Source: Methylobacillus flagellatus_A (GTDB lineage: Bacteria > Pseudomonadota > Gammaproteobacteria > Burkholderiales > Methylophilaceae). Taken from it: DNA of 64,000 nt. The position numbers and the translations under genes were made by a program. Below are positions 9,231-18,788 of the stretch, in pieces. The notes below the pieces were generated by a model. The model was not told the DNA's origin and did not search any database. It was given only the letters and a program-made list of their open reading frames with translations. Position 1 is the stretch's first letter. Every line of letters begins with the position of its first letter. The DNA is taken from the NCBI RefSeq assembly GCF_031344055.1, contig NZ_JADBEN010000003.1, one strand, 5' to 3'.

Positions 9231-10121
9231 TCATCCTGCTGCCCTGACGGCTTCTTCCTGATCTCCTACCTTGGTGTTCTGGGCGCGCACCAAGCGCTCC
9301 ATCACCTTGAGGTTGCGCTCGGTCAGCCGCAATGCCGCATCCACCCAGATTTCCGTGATGTCGAGCAGCTCCTGCTTGGTAAGCGGGTTGACGCGCTGCT
9401 TGGCCTTCTGGATCGCCTGGAACGAGTTCAGCGACTTATGCGTCTTGCGCACCCAATCATGCAACGCCTTCTCGCCCTGGCCGCTTTCCGCCAGCACGTC
9501 CACCACGCCCATGTCGTACAGCTCTTCAGCGGTGTAGACCTTGCCCGAGCGGATCATCTTCTCGGCGGCGCTCAATCCGATCCGGCGTGACAGGAAGCTC
9601 ATCGCCCCCATGCCGGGGAACAGGTTGAACAACACCTCGGGCAAGCCCATGAGCGCGCCTTTCTCGGCGATCAGCACATGCGCGGACAAGGCAGCCTCGA
9701 ATCCGCCTCCCATGGCCTGGCCCTTGACCAGGGAAATCGTGGTGATCGGGGCCTGCATGTTGTAGAAAGTCCAGAGGTTGTCTATGCACAAATGGGCATA
9801 TTCCAACAGCTTGCTCCTTTCCTTCTTCTCGATGGCTTCCTTGAATGTTGCCAGGTCGCCGCCCAGGTTGAACACGCCTTCCACATCGGACGCCAGCACC
9901 AGGTAGTTTGTAGCCTGCTGCGGACGGTGAAGCGGATTGGCATGCGATGCCTCGATCTGCGTCTGGTTCATCAGCAGCTCGCTCATGCAAATCCGGTTGA
10001 AGCACGGCCGCGGGTTGGGTTGCATAAATAGCCATGTAATACCGAACTCGGGCTCATAGTGGGCACGTACTTGCTCAAATTGAACAGTGTTTAAAGGATT
10101 GAAATCAACAACGGCATTCAT
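9231..10121 (-). CDS. rpfF: RpfF-like DSF synthase (enoyl-CoA hydratase/crotonase family)
   Basis: A 296-residue crotonase-fold enzyme expected to make a cis-2-unsaturated fatty acid signal from acyl-ACP by dehydration and thioesterase steps. Both catalytic glutamates of RpfF are in place: Glu142 in GGGFEAALSAH and Glu162 in GLPEVLFNLFPGMG (Glu141 and Glu161 in Xanthomonas, recalled). The long N-terminal segment before ASDVEGVFNLGGDL and the C-terminal ERNLKVMERLVRAQ also fit RpfF rather than a generic hydratase. GGGGAG upstream supports the ATG at 10121. It is convergent with the rpfC-like gene and divergent from a fadL-like gene. Confidence 0.88.
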   Translation of the reverse strand: MNAVVDFNPLNTVQFEQVRAHYEPEFGITWLFMQPNPRPCFNRICMSELLMNQTQIEASHANPLHRPQQATNYLVLASDVEGVFNLGGDLATFKEAIEKKERSKLLEYAHLCIDNLWTFYNMQAPITTISLVKGQAMGGGFEAALSAHVLIAEKGALMGLPEVLFNLFPGMGAMSFLSRRIGLSAAEKMIRSGKVYTAEELYDMGVVDVLAESGQGEKALHDWVRKTHKSLNSFQAIQKAKQRVNPLTKQELLDITEIWVDAALRLTERNLKVMERLVRAQNTKVGDQEEAVRAAG

Positions 10122-10271
10122 AAAGAACTCCCCATCAAGGTTAAAAAAATCACACTACACGCACAGACGTAGCACAATTGTATTGCAAGGTAAATGCCTG
10201 ATTGATTATTAGAAATTCAACATTCTTTAAACTTTGCCGTTAATATCCACTCTTGATGCCAAATACCACCG

Positions 10272-11597
10272 ATGGAAATAAAAAAAATGATCAAGCGCTT
10301 ATGCTTTTTGTCGATTTTGGGAATCAGCAGTGGAGTGAACATGACGGCGCATGCGGCGGGTTTTGCCCTGATTGAGCAAAGCGCTTCCGGGTTCGGCAAT
10401 GCCTATGCGGGCATGGCTGCCCGAGCAGACGACGCCAGCATCCAATTCTTCAACCCGGCCAGCCTTTCATGGCTGCCTGCAGGCAGGCAGATCGTGTTGG
10501 GCGGCAGCGCCATTCTCCCTAGCGCCAAGCTCAGGAATGCCGATGCGAGTCATATTGACACTACTAACGGAGCCCGGACTCCAATTAGTGGCAACAACGG
10601 TGGAGACGTCGGGTCACTAGAACTAGTACCTAACTTTTACTTTGCCACCGACTTAGGCCAAGATCTCAAGTTTGGCATTGGCGTGACTGTCCCCTATGGC
10701 CTCACCTCAGAATACGAGGATGGCTGGAAAGGGCGCTATCAGGGGTTGAAATCCGAGGTGATGACGATCAATGTCAACCCGGCCTTGTCGTTCAAGGCCA
10801 ACGATAAACTCTCGGTTGGCGGCGGCGTCAGCCTGCAATACGTCAAAGCGGAACTGACGAATGCGTTGGATTCGAGCGCTCTTCTTGGGGTGGGGCAGGG
10901 TGGTAACCCGGTTGCAGACAGTTACAGCAAGATGAAGGGCGAGGACATCAGTTGGGGTTTCAATCTGGGCGTGATATATAAACCATGGGAAACCACTACC
11001 CTAGGCGCCAGTTATCGCTCGCACATCAAGCACGAACTGGAAGGCAAGGCGACATTCAGGCCTGTTGCCCCCCTTGCCGCGTTTTTACGTAACACTGATA
11101 TCAGCGCGGAGTTATCAATGCCAGAAACCGTTTCGTTCAGTGGGGCACAAAAACTCAATGACCGGTTGGAATTACTTGCTGATATCACCTGGACGAACTG
11201 GAGCCGCTTCAAGGAACTCAGGGTTAAATTCGACTCAGTCCTCGACGACAACGTCACGACAACCAAATGGGATGATAGCTACAGGGTTTCGCTGGGCGGC
11301 AATTATCGCTATAACGACCAGCTCACCCTACGCGCAGGCGTTGCATATGATCAGACCCCGGTTCCCAACTCCAGCCACCGCACCCCGCGAATTCCGGATG
11401 CTGATCGCACCTGGTTTGCGGTCGGGGCAAGCTGGAAACTGGATCCCCTCAACACTATTGAAGTCGGCTATGCCTACCTGCGTATGAAGGATTCCAGCAT
11501 GAACCACAGTAGTGAAGGGGCTGTTCGCCATAATATCCAGGGGGAATTTTCCTCCAGGGTCGACATACTGAGCGCGCAATGGAGCCGCTCGTTCTGA
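10272..11597 (+). CDS. FadL/OmpP1-family outer-membrane transporter
   Basis: A 441-residue outer-membrane protein of the FadL family, which passes long-chain fatty acids and other hydrophobic molecules. Signal peptide ending MTAHA, then the family N-terminus AGFALIEQSASGFGNAYAG and a DDASIQFFNPASLSWL hatch signature; the C-terminus ends WSRSF, a barrel strand with terminal Phe. The start is uncertain between ATG at 10272 and ATG at 10287. Divergent from rpfF across an AT-rich 150-base gap, so a link to fatty-acid signal import or export is possible but is only inferred from position. Confidence 0.85.
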   Translation: MEIKKMIKRLCFLSILGISSGVNMTAHAAGFALIEQSASGFGNAYAGMAARADDASIQFFNPASLSWLPAGRQIVLGGSAILPSAKLRNADASHIDTTNGARTPISGNNGGDVGSLELVPNFYFATDLGQDLKFGIGVTVPYGLTSEYEDGWKGRYQGLKSEVMTINVNPALSFKANDKLSVGGGVSLQYVKAELTNALDSSALLGVGQGGNPVADSYSKMKGEDISWGFNLGVIYKPWETTTLGASYRSHIKHELEGKATFRPVAPLAAFLRNTDISAELSMPETVSFSGAQKLNDRLELLADITWTNWSRFKELRVKFDSVLDDNVTTTKWDDSYRVSLGGNYRYNDQLTLRAGVAYDQTPVPNSSHRTPRIPDADRTWFAVGASWKLDPLNTIEVGYAYLRMKDSSMNHSSEGAVRHNIQGEFSSRVDILSAQWSRSF

Positions 11598-11627
11598 TCA
11601 GCAGGTCATGACAGCTGAAGATTTCTG

Positions 11628-11879
11628 CTAGCTATCAAGCTTCTCCGGCAATGGTGTAGTGGACCAATCCTGCATCGCCTGCTTGCCGGGGCGGTCGACC
11701 GTGACTTCGGCATTGTCGGTAGCAGTCACCCAGCTCACAGGGATGTAGTGGTGCTGGCCGTTTTCATCTTTCTGCAGCTTGATCTGGTTGCTGCCTTCCA
11801 TATGGTCCACCGTGGCGAACTTGCCGCCCTGGGAACAGATGACCGGCATACCGGGCAAGATTCCATGGGAAAGACTCAT
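11628..11879 (-). CDS. DUF2171 family protein
   Basis: An 83-residue protein whose GMPVICSQGGKFATVDHMEG and HHYIPVSWV segments fit DUF2171, small PRC-barrel-like proteins of unknown function that are often stress-associated. AAGGAG stands 7 bases before the ATG at 11879. It is convergent with the fadL-like gene (30-base gap) and stands alone. No function is proposed. Confidence 0.8.
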   Translation of the reverse strand: MSLSHGILPGMPVICSQGGKFATVDHMEGSNQIKLQKDENGQHHYIPVSWVTATDNAEVTVDRPGKQAMQDWSTTPLPEKLDS

Positions 11880-12063
11880 GATATTGCTCCTTGCAAAATG
11901 AGCTTACAGCTTACGGGTGCGCCACGCCTGGCTGGATAGGCAATGCTCTGAAAACCCTGTCAGAATTACCTAAACAGCGGCTAATAAAACCTAACAAAAC
12001 ATTGGGTAAAGCAAGCAACTCCAATCCGTCTGCAGTCCGGTCAAGCCCTGGATCATGACCGGC

Positions 12064-12930
12064 TCAGCTCCGCACAATCAGCACATCGCAAGCGACGCTA
12101 TCCAGTATGCGGATGGCGACGCTGCCCAACAATACGCCCAGCAGGCCGCTGCGGCCACGGGTTGCCGCGACGACCAGGTCCACCTTTTTGTCCTGCACAT
12201 ATTTTTCCAGCAGCAGGTCTGGCTCGCCATATTCCACCACCACTTCGATGCTGGCGGCAGCCGCGTCGCCCGCCACGTCGCGGATAAAGTCACGGCAGTT
12301 CTGGATTGCGTCGCTGCGTAGCTCGCTCTCATACGCCACCCGGTCATCCATGCGGCTGGCGAAATGGGCGAAGGAGGCGTGGAACACCAACAGGTTTTCC
12401 GGCCCGAACAAGTCCACAGCGCGGGCAAGCGCCGCACGGGACAACTCGGAAAGGTCGGTTGCCACGACGATCTTGCCGTAAGGCTTGCGCAGGCGTTTCT
12501 TCACCACCAGCACCGGCACCTTGGAATGGCGCGCCAGCTCCGTCACGGTATCCCCAAGCAGCGCCTTTTCGAAAGCCCCGTCGCGCTTGACCCCGGTAAG
12601 GATCAGCTCGGCCTGCACCTCCTCGGCCACACTCAATACCACCTCGCTCGGTTTGCCTTTCGGCACGCGGACGGTGATGCCGGGCAGGCCGGTCGTACCC
12701 AGCTCATCCTCCAGCTCGGCCTGGATCGCCAGGGCGGCATCTTGCGGCTGGCGCCAGCCGGGCTCGTCTGCGATCGGTTCTATCTGCTCAAAGGCATGCA
12801 CCACCGTCAGCGGAGCATGCCATTCCCGCGAAAGCTGCACCGCGCGGTCCAGCGCACGGTCGCAACGCGCGCCGAGATCGGTAGCCAACAACAACTGGCG
12901 TGGCCGTTTGGTCTTGAATTCTGTCGTCAC
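12064..12930 (-). CDS. Tandem universal stress protein (UspA family)
   Basis: A 288-residue cytoplasmic protein made of two Usp domains (about 10-145 and 150-288). Each begins with an ILLATDL-type strand (LLLATDLGARCD, IVVATDLSELSR) and the second ends with the ATP-site pattern TRGRSGLLGVLLGSVAIRIL and DVLIVRS. The first domain has lost the G-x2-G-x9-G glycines (GVKRDGAFEKALLGD), so only the second probably binds nucleotide. Start is GTG at 12930. It follows the P-type ATPase gene by 14 bases on the same strand, so the two are probably co-transcribed and linked to ion or energy stress. Confidence 0.88.
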   Translation of the reverse strand: MTTEFKTKRPRQLLLATDLGARCDRALDRAVQLSREWHAPLTVVHAFEQIEPIADEPGWRQPQDAALAIQAELEDELGTTGLPGITVRVPKGKPSEVVLSVAEEVQAELILTGVKRDGAFEKALLGDTVTELARHSKVPVLVVKKRLRKPYGKIVVATDLSELSRAALARAVDLFGPENLLVFHASFAHFASRMDDRVAYESELRSDAIQNCRDFIRDVAGDAAAASIEVVVEYGEPDLLLEKYVQDKKVDLVVAATRGRSGLLGVLLGSVAIRILDSVACDVLIVRS

Positions 12931-12944
12931 CAGGGTTTCCTTCC

Positions 12945-15635
12945 TTAAGATTCTGCCAGCACGTTGGTTTTGCCGCGTTTTCGCATCAACATTTTCTCGA
13001 ATTCCAGCACCAGCATGAAGACAATACCGATCAATATGATCACGAGTCCATCTTTCCAGTCAATCGGCGCGCTAGCGAACAAGGCGTGCAAGGGGGCGGC
13101 ATAGGTGAAGGCCAATTGTGCAAAGATGACCACCGCGAGCGCGATCAGCAGTATCGGCGTGCCGACCAGCCCGCGCCAGCTGAACGACCTGGCATTGAGG
13201 TAGCGCACGTTGAACAGGTAGAATATTTCCAGCACCACCAAGGTATTCACCACCATGGTGCGTGCCACTTCCTCGCCTAGTTCGCGCCGCATGGCATATT
13301 CGAAAATGATGAAAACGCCCATGGTGAACAGGACCGAGACAAAGCCGACGCGCCAGAGCAGGAAGGGGGAAAGCAGGGCGGCACTGCGCGGGCGCGGCGA
13401 ACGTTCCATGACGTCGGGCTCGGAAGGCTCGAAAGCCAGCACCAGCCCCAGCGTCACGGTCAGCACCATATTGATCCAGAGGATCTGCGCCGGCGTCATG
13501 GGCAAAGACATGCCCAGCAGCAGGGCCACCACCACCGCCAGCGCCTCGCCGCCGTTGGTGGGCAACGTCCAGGCGATCACTTTGCGCACGTTGTCGTAGA
13601 CCGTGCGTCCGGCATGCACCGCAGAGACGATGGTGGCGAAATTGTCGTCCGCCAGCACCATTTCCGAGGCCTGCTTGGCCGCTTCCGTGCCTTTCTTGCC
13701 CATGGCGATACCCACGTCGGCCTGCTTGAGGGAGGGCGCATCGTTGACGCCGTCGCCGGTCATGGCGACCACCTCGCCCTGTTGCTGCAGGGCCTTGACG
13801 ATGCGCAGCTTGTGCTCGGGCGTGGTACGCGCAAACACGCTGGTTTTCGCCAGCACTGCGCTCAACTCCTCATCCGGCACCTTGTCCAGCTCGGCCCCGG
13901 TCATGACGCCCGGCTCATCCGCCAGGTGCAGCTGCTTGGCGATCGCTTGCGCCGTGGCGGCATGGTCGCCGGTGATCATCTTGACCTTGACCCCGGCGGA
14001 ACGGCAGCTGGCTATCGCATCGAGCACCTCTTCTCGCGGCGGATCGATGAAGCCCATGACGCCCAGCAGTTCCAGATCGCCCTCCACGTCCTTGAATTCA
14101 AGGTGCTGCTTGCCGTCCTCGCAACGCTTGGCGGCAAAGCCCAATACGCGCTCGCCATGCCGTGCCGCCTCGCTAATGCGCTCCGCCCAGTACTCGTGGT
14201 CAGGCTGCCCGCACTTTTCCAATACGCTTTCCGGCGCGCCCTTGATGAACATCCAGGTGCCATGCTCCTGGTGATGGTGCAGCGTCGCCATGAACTTGTG
14301 CTTGCTGTCGAAAGGCACTTCGTCCAGCCGTCTCCAGGCGTTGCGCTCCTGCTGGACATCCTTGCCGGCCTTCATCGCCAGCGCCACCAGCGCGCCTTCC
14401 ATCGGGTCGCCCAGGACATGCCATTGCCCGGACTCTTCCTCCAGCTTGGCATCGTTGCAAAGCAGGCCTGCCCGCAACAGACCCTCCCACTCATGGTCTG
14501 GCGCACCGTCCTGCGGCTTGATCTCGCCCTCGGGCACGTAGCCCGTGCCTTCGACCAGATAATGCGCCTTGCCTGCCACCAGGCGCCTGACCGTCATTTC
14601 GTTGCGCGTGAGGGTGCCCGTCTTGTCGGAGCAGATCACCGAGGTGGCGCCCAACGTCTCCACCGCAGGCAGGCGGCGGATAATGGCGTTGTGCCTCGCC
14701 ATGCGCTGCACGCCGATCGCAAGCGTGATGGTAATCACGGCAGGCAGGCCTTCGGGCACCAGCCCGACCGAGATCGCCACCACCACCATGAATCCGTCGA
14801 TCCAGCTGTAGTTTTGCACCAGCTTGGCAAACGCGAGCAACGCCACGGCCAGGCTGAGGGCAAACCAGGTGAATAGGCGCCCGAAATTGTTGATTTGCTG
14901 CAAGAGGGGCGTCTCAAGGGTTTCCACCTTGGAAATCATGCTGCTGATGCGCCCGATTTCCGTCGCGCTGCCCGTTTCCACAATCACGGCACGGCCCTGG
15001 CCCGCCGCCACGATCGTGCCGGAATACAACATGCAATGGCGGTCCCCCAGGTCGGCGTCCTCTGCCACGGCTTGCTCCTGCTTCTGGCTAGGGACCGATT
15101 CGCCGGTCAGGATGGCCTCCTCGCTGGAAAGCTGCCGCGCCTTGAGCAAACGCGCGTCTGCAGGCACGCTGTCGCCCGCCTCGAGCACGATCACGTCCCC
15201 GGGCACCAGGTCGGCCACGTCCAGGTGCTGGCGGTGTCCATCACGCAATACCGTGACATGCGGCACCATCATGTTGCGTATGGCATCCAGCGCCTGTTCG
15301 GCCTTGCCCTCCTGGATATACCCGACAATCGCGTTGATCAGCACCACGGCGAGTATCACTGCCGAATCGACGGCATGCTCAAGGAAGAATGCAATCACCG
15401 CCGCGGACAGCATGAAATAGATCAAGGCATTGTTGAACTGCGACAGGAAGCGCATGACGGGATGCTGTCGGCGCGGGGCGGGCAGTTCGTTGCGTCCGTG
15501 TTCCCGCAACCGCTTCTCGGCCTCGCTGCCGCTCAGGCCCTCTGGGCTGGACTGCACGCGCTCAAGCACCTCGCTCGACTTGAGCGCATGCCATGGCGGT
15601 GCGGCAACTGCATCATTCTGGCTGGATTGCGGCAT
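12945..15635 (-). CDS. P-type cation-transporting ATPase (type II, Ca2+-ATPase-like)
   Basis: An 896-residue inner-membrane ion pump. Seen in order: N-terminal cation ATPase domain (WHALKSSEVLERV), actuator TGES loop (ILTGESVPSQKQ), PEGLPA in membrane segment 4, phosphorylation motif DKTGTLT with Asp337, the nucleotide-site KGAPE loop, the TGDGVND hinge motif, and a C-terminal set of about six spans. PEGLPA and the length put it in type II, with Ca2+, Mn2+ or Na+/K+ possible; it has no N-terminal heavy-metal domain. The ATG at 15635 is preferred over the TTG two codons upstream. First gene of an operon with the Usp gene. Confidence 0.9.
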   Translation of the reverse strand: MPQSSQNDAVAAPPWHALKSSEVLERVQSSPEGLSGSEAEKRLREHGRNELPAPRRQHPVMRFLSQFNNALIYFMLSAAVIAFFLEHAVDSAVILAVVLINAIVGYIQEGKAEQALDAIRNMMVPHVTVLRDGHRQHLDVADLVPGDVIVLEAGDSVPADARLLKARQLSSEEAILTGESVPSQKQEQAVAEDADLGDRHCMLYSGTIVAAGQGRAVIVETGSATEIGRISSMISKVETLETPLLQQINNFGRLFTWFALSLAVALLAFAKLVQNYSWIDGFMVVVAISVGLVPEGLPAVITITLAIGVQRMARHNAIIRRLPAVETLGATSVICSDKTGTLTRNEMTVRRLVAGKAHYLVEGTGYVPEGEIKPQDGAPDHEWEGLLRAGLLCNDAKLEEESGQWHVLGDPMEGALVALAMKAGKDVQQERNAWRRLDEVPFDSKHKFMATLHHHQEHGTWMFIKGAPESVLEKCGQPDHEYWAERISEAARHGERVLGFAAKRCEDGKQHLEFKDVEGDLELLGVMGFIDPPREEVLDAIASCRSAGVKVKMITGDHAATAQAIAKQLHLADEPGVMTGAELDKVPDEELSAVLAKTSVFARTTPEHKLRIVKALQQQGEVVAMTGDGVNDAPSLKQADVGIAMGKKGTEAAKQASEMVLADDNFATIVSAVHAGRTVYDNVRKVIAWTLPTNGGEALAVVVALLLGMSLPMTPAQILWINMVLTVTLGLVLAFEPSEPDVMERSPRPRSAALLSPFLLWRVGFVSVLFTMGVFIIFEYAMRRELGEEVARTMVVNTLVVLEIFYLFNVRYLNARSFSWRGLVGTPILLIALAVVIFAQLAFTYAAPLHALFASAPIDWKDGLVIILIGIVFMLVLEFEKMLMRKRGKTNVLAES

Positions 15636-15858
15636 GGGCAATGGCCTTTCAATGGTCGATGTCTTTTTATTCTAAAAGGCTTTGCCGCGATCAGGCAAAA
15701 CCATTTTTCTAATATGGCTTAATCAAGTGCGTCTATTGCTTTCCATATATTTCCTCCGGAATCCACAATGATGCGCGTCACCCGGCATCCCGATCTGCCC
15801 GTTGCAACCCAATCCTCTCCTTTCAGGAGTGATTAGGCTAAAATAGGCCTCTTGAATT

Positions 15859-15975
15859 AAGAGCTTCTAACAAAACCCGGCGCAGTGATTCTGGCTAGGC
15901 GCTCTGCCGCTGACAGTACAACTAGTACGGCAAGGCAGAGCAACGACGACAGAAGGGTTTTGTCAGCGGCTCTAA
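15859..15975 (+). repeat. Dispersed palindromic repeat, copy B (best preserved)
   Basis: The 15642-16036 interval between the divergent ATPase and thiD genes has no gene; this repeat fills its centre. Outer arms ACAAAACCC (15870-15878) and GGGTTTTGT (15955-15963) are perfectly complementary and extend outward as AGAGC/GGCTCT. An inner hairpin pairs CTCTGCC (15902-15908) with GGCAGAG (15934-15940) and GTAC with GTAC around an AACTA loop. The remaining part (15642-15858) is ordinary promoter-type sequence with a weak TAAAAT at about 15838. Confidence 0.8.
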
Positions 15976-16036
15976 CATCGGCCCGGCCAGTCATTTGCCT
16001 GTTCGAGCCCGTTTATCCATCTGACAGGATTCCGCC

Positions 16037-16876
16037 ATGGAAACAATCAACCTCATGCCTCCCAGCGTACTCACCTTTGCCGCTACCGACCCCAGCAGCG
16101 GCGCAGGCCTGCAGGCAGATCTCTTGGCATTGGCCAGCATCGGCTGCCACCCCTTGTCTGTCGTCACGGCGGTCACCGTACAGGATACGGTAGGGGTGGA
16201 AAATGTCGTCCCCCTGGACGCGGAACTCATCAACGAACAAGCGCGCACCATCCTGGAAGATATGCAGATATCGGCCTTCAAGCTCGGCATGCTGGGCAGC
16301 GTGGAAAATATCGCCGTGATTGCCGAGATCGTTGCGGACTACCCCGATGTACCGTTGCTGATAGACCCGATCCTGTCTTCGGGCCGTGGCGACGAGTTGG
16401 CCAACGAAGCCATGCAGGAGGCGATGATAGATTTGCTGTTCCCGCAAGCTACGCTGCTCACGCCGAACAGCCTGGAAGCACGGCGGCTGGCATTCACCGG
16501 GGACTTTACCGACGAAAGCGAACATGCCTCTATCGAAGAGGTGGCGGAGCGCCTGCTGGCGCTCGGGCCTGAATATGTCCTGATTACCGGCACGCACGAA
16601 CGCTCGCCGCAAGTCGTCAACAATCTTTACGGCTCGCAGAAGCTATTGCGCTCTTACCCTTGCGAGCGCCTGCCGGGAAGCTACCACGGCTCCGGCTGCA
16701 CATTGGCCTCGGCGATCGCCGCCTGCCTGGCGCACGGGCTGGGCATGGAGGAAGCCATCGCGGAAGCGCAGGAATATACCTGGCACTCGCTGCGCCACGC
16801 CTTCCGTCCCGGCATGGGGCAATATATCCCCGACCGCTTGTTCTGGGCGCGCGAAGAATCCGATGACGCGGAATAA
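16037..16876 (+). CDS. thiD: Hydroxymethylpyrimidine/phosphomethylpyrimidine kinase
   Basis: A 279-residue ribokinase-like enzyme that phosphorylates HMP and then HMP-phosphate in thiamine biosynthesis. Family marks: ATDPSSGAGLQADLLAL at the N-terminus, the SVVTAVTVQDT strand, KLGMLGS, the DPILSSGRGDEL loop, TPNSLEARRL and the anion-hole GSYHGSGCTLASAIAA near residues 214-229. AGGA at about 16026 supports the ATG at 16037; a second ATG at 16055 is possible. It overlaps thiE by 14 bases, heading a thiD-thiE-hemL-hemE group. I see no TPP riboswitch fold upstream, where the repeat element sits instead. Confidence 0.93.
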   Translation: METINLMPPSVLTFAATDPSSGAGLQADLLALASIGCHPLSVVTAVTVQDTVGVENVVPLDAELINEQARTILEDMQISAFKLGMLGSVENIAVIAEIVADYPDVPLLIDPILSSGRGDELANEAMQEAMIDLLFPQATLLTPNSLEARRLAFTGDFTDESEHASIEEVAERLLALGPEYVLITGTHERSPQVVNNLYGSQKLLRSYPCERLPGSYHGSGCTLASAIAACLAHGLGMEEAIAEAQEYTWHSLRHAFRPGMGQYIPDRLFWAREESDDAE

Positions 16877-17492
16877 CCTCCCGGCAATCCACGGACTGTA
16901 TGCCATCACCCCTGATGAAACCGACACGGCCAGGCTGCTGACCATCTGCGAGGCTGCCCTCGCCGGGGGCGCCGGGGTGCTGCAATACCGCAACAAGCGA
17001 GTTTCAGGCGAACAGGCCCACGCCCAGGCCAGCGCGCTCCTGGCCTTGTGCCGCCGTTTCCAGGTGCCCTTGATCATCAACGATGACGTCCAGCTTGCCG
17101 CCGGGCTGGATGCGGACGGCGTGCACTTGGGCATAGACGACGGCGATATTGCCGCCGCACGGGCGGCATTGGGCCAACGCAAGATCATCGGCGCCTCCTG
17201 CTACAACAACCTCGCCCTCGCCCGGCAGGCCGCCGGCCTGGGCGCGGATTACGTCGCCTTCGGCGCATGTTTTCCTTCCTCCACCAAGCCAAACGCGCCA
17301 CGCGCCGACATCGCCTTGTTCGCCAAGGCGCGTGAACTCGGTTTGCCAACCGTTGCCATAGGGGGCATCAACCTGGAGAATGCCGCCAGCATCATCAGCG
17401 CGGGCGCCGATGCCGTCGCCGTGATCGGGGCATTGTGGAATGCTCCCGACATCCAGGCACAAGCCAGTCAATTCAACCAACTTTTCAGTTAG
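16863..17492 (+). CDS. thiE: Thiamine-phosphate synthase
   Basis: A 209-residue TIM-barrel enzyme joining HMP-diphosphate and thiazole phosphate to give thiamine phosphate. Signature segments are GLYAITPDE, VLQYRNK, LIINDDVQLA, DGVHLG, the phosphate loop GASCYNN, the ACFPSSTK loop (normally FPTxTK) and VAIGGINLENA. Length is typical. It starts within the end of thiD, so translation is probably coupled, and hemL follows after 9 bases. Confidence 0.94.
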   Translation: MTRNNLPAIHGLYAITPDETDTARLLTICEAALAGGAGVLQYRNKRVSGEQAHAQASALLALCRRFQVPLIINDDVQLAAGLDADGVHLGIDDGDIAAARAALGQRKIIGASCYNNLALARQAAGLGADYVAFGACFPSSTKPNAPRADIALFAKARELGLPTVAIGGINLENAASIISAGADAVAVIGALWNAPDIQAQASQFNQLFS

Positions 17493-17501
17493 AGCCAGGC
17501 C

Positions 17502-18788
17502 ATGAGCAGAAACCAGCAATTATTCGAACAATCCCAAACCCTGATCCCGGGCGGCGTGAACTCGCCGGTGCGCGCCTTCGGCTCGGTAGGCGGCACGCCG
17601 GTGTTCTTCAAGCGCGGCCTTGGTTCCCGCTTGTGGGACGAAGACGGCAAGGAATACATCGACTACGTTGGCTCCTGGGGCCCGATGATTCTCGGCCATG
17701 CCCAACCTGACGTGGTTGCCGCGGTGCAGGCCGCCGCCGCCAACAGCCTGTCCTTCGGCGCGCCGACCGCGCTGGAGCTGGAAATGGCGCAACTGATCAC
17801 GCAGCTTGTCCCCAGCATGGAGCAAGTGCGGCTGGTCAGCTCGGGGACGGAAGCCACCATGAGCGCCATCAGACTGGCGCGCGGCTTCACCAGCCGCAGC
17901 AAGATTCTCAAGTTCGAGGGCTGCTACCACGGCCATGCCGACTCCCTGTTGGTCAAGGCAGGTTCGGGAGCGCTCACTTTCGGCCAGCCCAGCTCTGCCG
18001 GCGTGCCGCCCGAGCTGGCTGCCCATACATTGACCTTGCCCTACAACGATGTGCAGGCGCTGGTGCAGTTGTTCGAGGAGCTAGGCAAAGAGATCGCCTG
18101 CGTCATCCTCGAGCCGGTGGCGGGCAACATGAACCTGGTGCGACCCACGCCGGAATTTCTTGCCGCATTGCGCTCGCTCTGCACCCAATCCGGCACCCTG
18201 TTGATTTTTGACGAGGTCATGACCGGCTTCCGTGTCGCCTTGGGCGGCGCACAACAATTGTTCGGCATCAAGCCCGACCTCACCACGCTCGGCAAGGTGA
18301 TCGGCGGCGGCCTGCCGGTGGGCGCCTTCGGCGGCCGTGCCGACGTCATGGCCTTCCTCGCGCCCCTGGGGCCGGTGTACCAGGCAGGCACCTTGTCCGG
18401 CAACCCGGTCGCCGTTGCCGCCGGCCTGGCGACATTGAAGCAATTGCAGCGGCCCGGCTTTCATAAAGCGCTTTCCGCGAAAACACGCCAACTCACCGAC
18501 GGCCTGGCCCAGGCGGCACGCGATGCCGGCGTCACGTTCAGTGCACAAAGCGTCGGCGGCATGTTCGGCGTCTATTTCAGCGCCGAATGCCCCGCCAGCT
18601 TCGCCGAGGTGATGCAGGCGGACAAACACGCATTCAACCGCTTCTTCCACGGCATGCTGGAAGAGGGCGTTTACCTGGCGCCATCCGCTTTCGAAGCCGG
18701 TTTTGTCTCGATCGCACACAGCGAGGCGGATATCAACCAGACCATTGCCGCGGCAGAAAGCGTATTCAGCCGAATCAACGCCCAATGA
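17502..18788 (+). CDS. hemL: Glutamate-1-semialdehyde 2,1-aminomutase
   Basis: A 428-residue PLP enzyme (class III aminotransferase fold) making 5-aminolevulinate in the C5 haem pathway. Visible are the GGVNSPVRAF N-terminus, GSWGPMILGH, SSGTEATMSAIRLARG, EGCYHGHAD, DEVMTGFRV and the PLP lysine, Lys265, in TLGKVIGGGLPVGAFGG, the same number as in the E. coli enzyme as recalled. Its TGA overlaps the ATG of the next gene (ATGA). The haem-thiamine gene mix may be only positional. Confidence 0.96.
   Translation: MSRNQQLFEQSQTLIPGGVNSPVRAFGSVGGTPVFFKRGLGSRLWDEDGKEYIDYVGSWGPMILGHAQPDVVAAVQAAAANSLSFGAPTALELEMAQLITQLVPSMEQVRLVSSGTEATMSAIRLARGFTSRSKILKFEGCYHGHADSLLVKAGSGALTFGQPSSAGVPPELAAHTLTLPYNDVQALVQLFEELGKEIACVILEPVAGNMNLVRPTPEFLAALRSLCTQSGTLLIFDEVMTGFRVALGGAQQLFGIKPDLTTLGKVIGGGLPVGAFGGRADVMAFLAPLGPVYQAGTLSGNPVAVAAGLATLKQLQRPGFHKALSAKTRQLTDGLAQAARDAGVTFSAQSVGGMFGVYFSAECPASFAEVMQADKHAFNRFFHGMLEEGVYLAPSAFEAGFVSIAHSEADINQTIAAAESVFSRINAQ

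Noticed and set aside
15642..16036. TPP riboswitch in front of thiD
   Set aside because: No CUGAGA-type or GCxUxxCxxxGGG segments are recognisable; the interval is filled by the repeat element.
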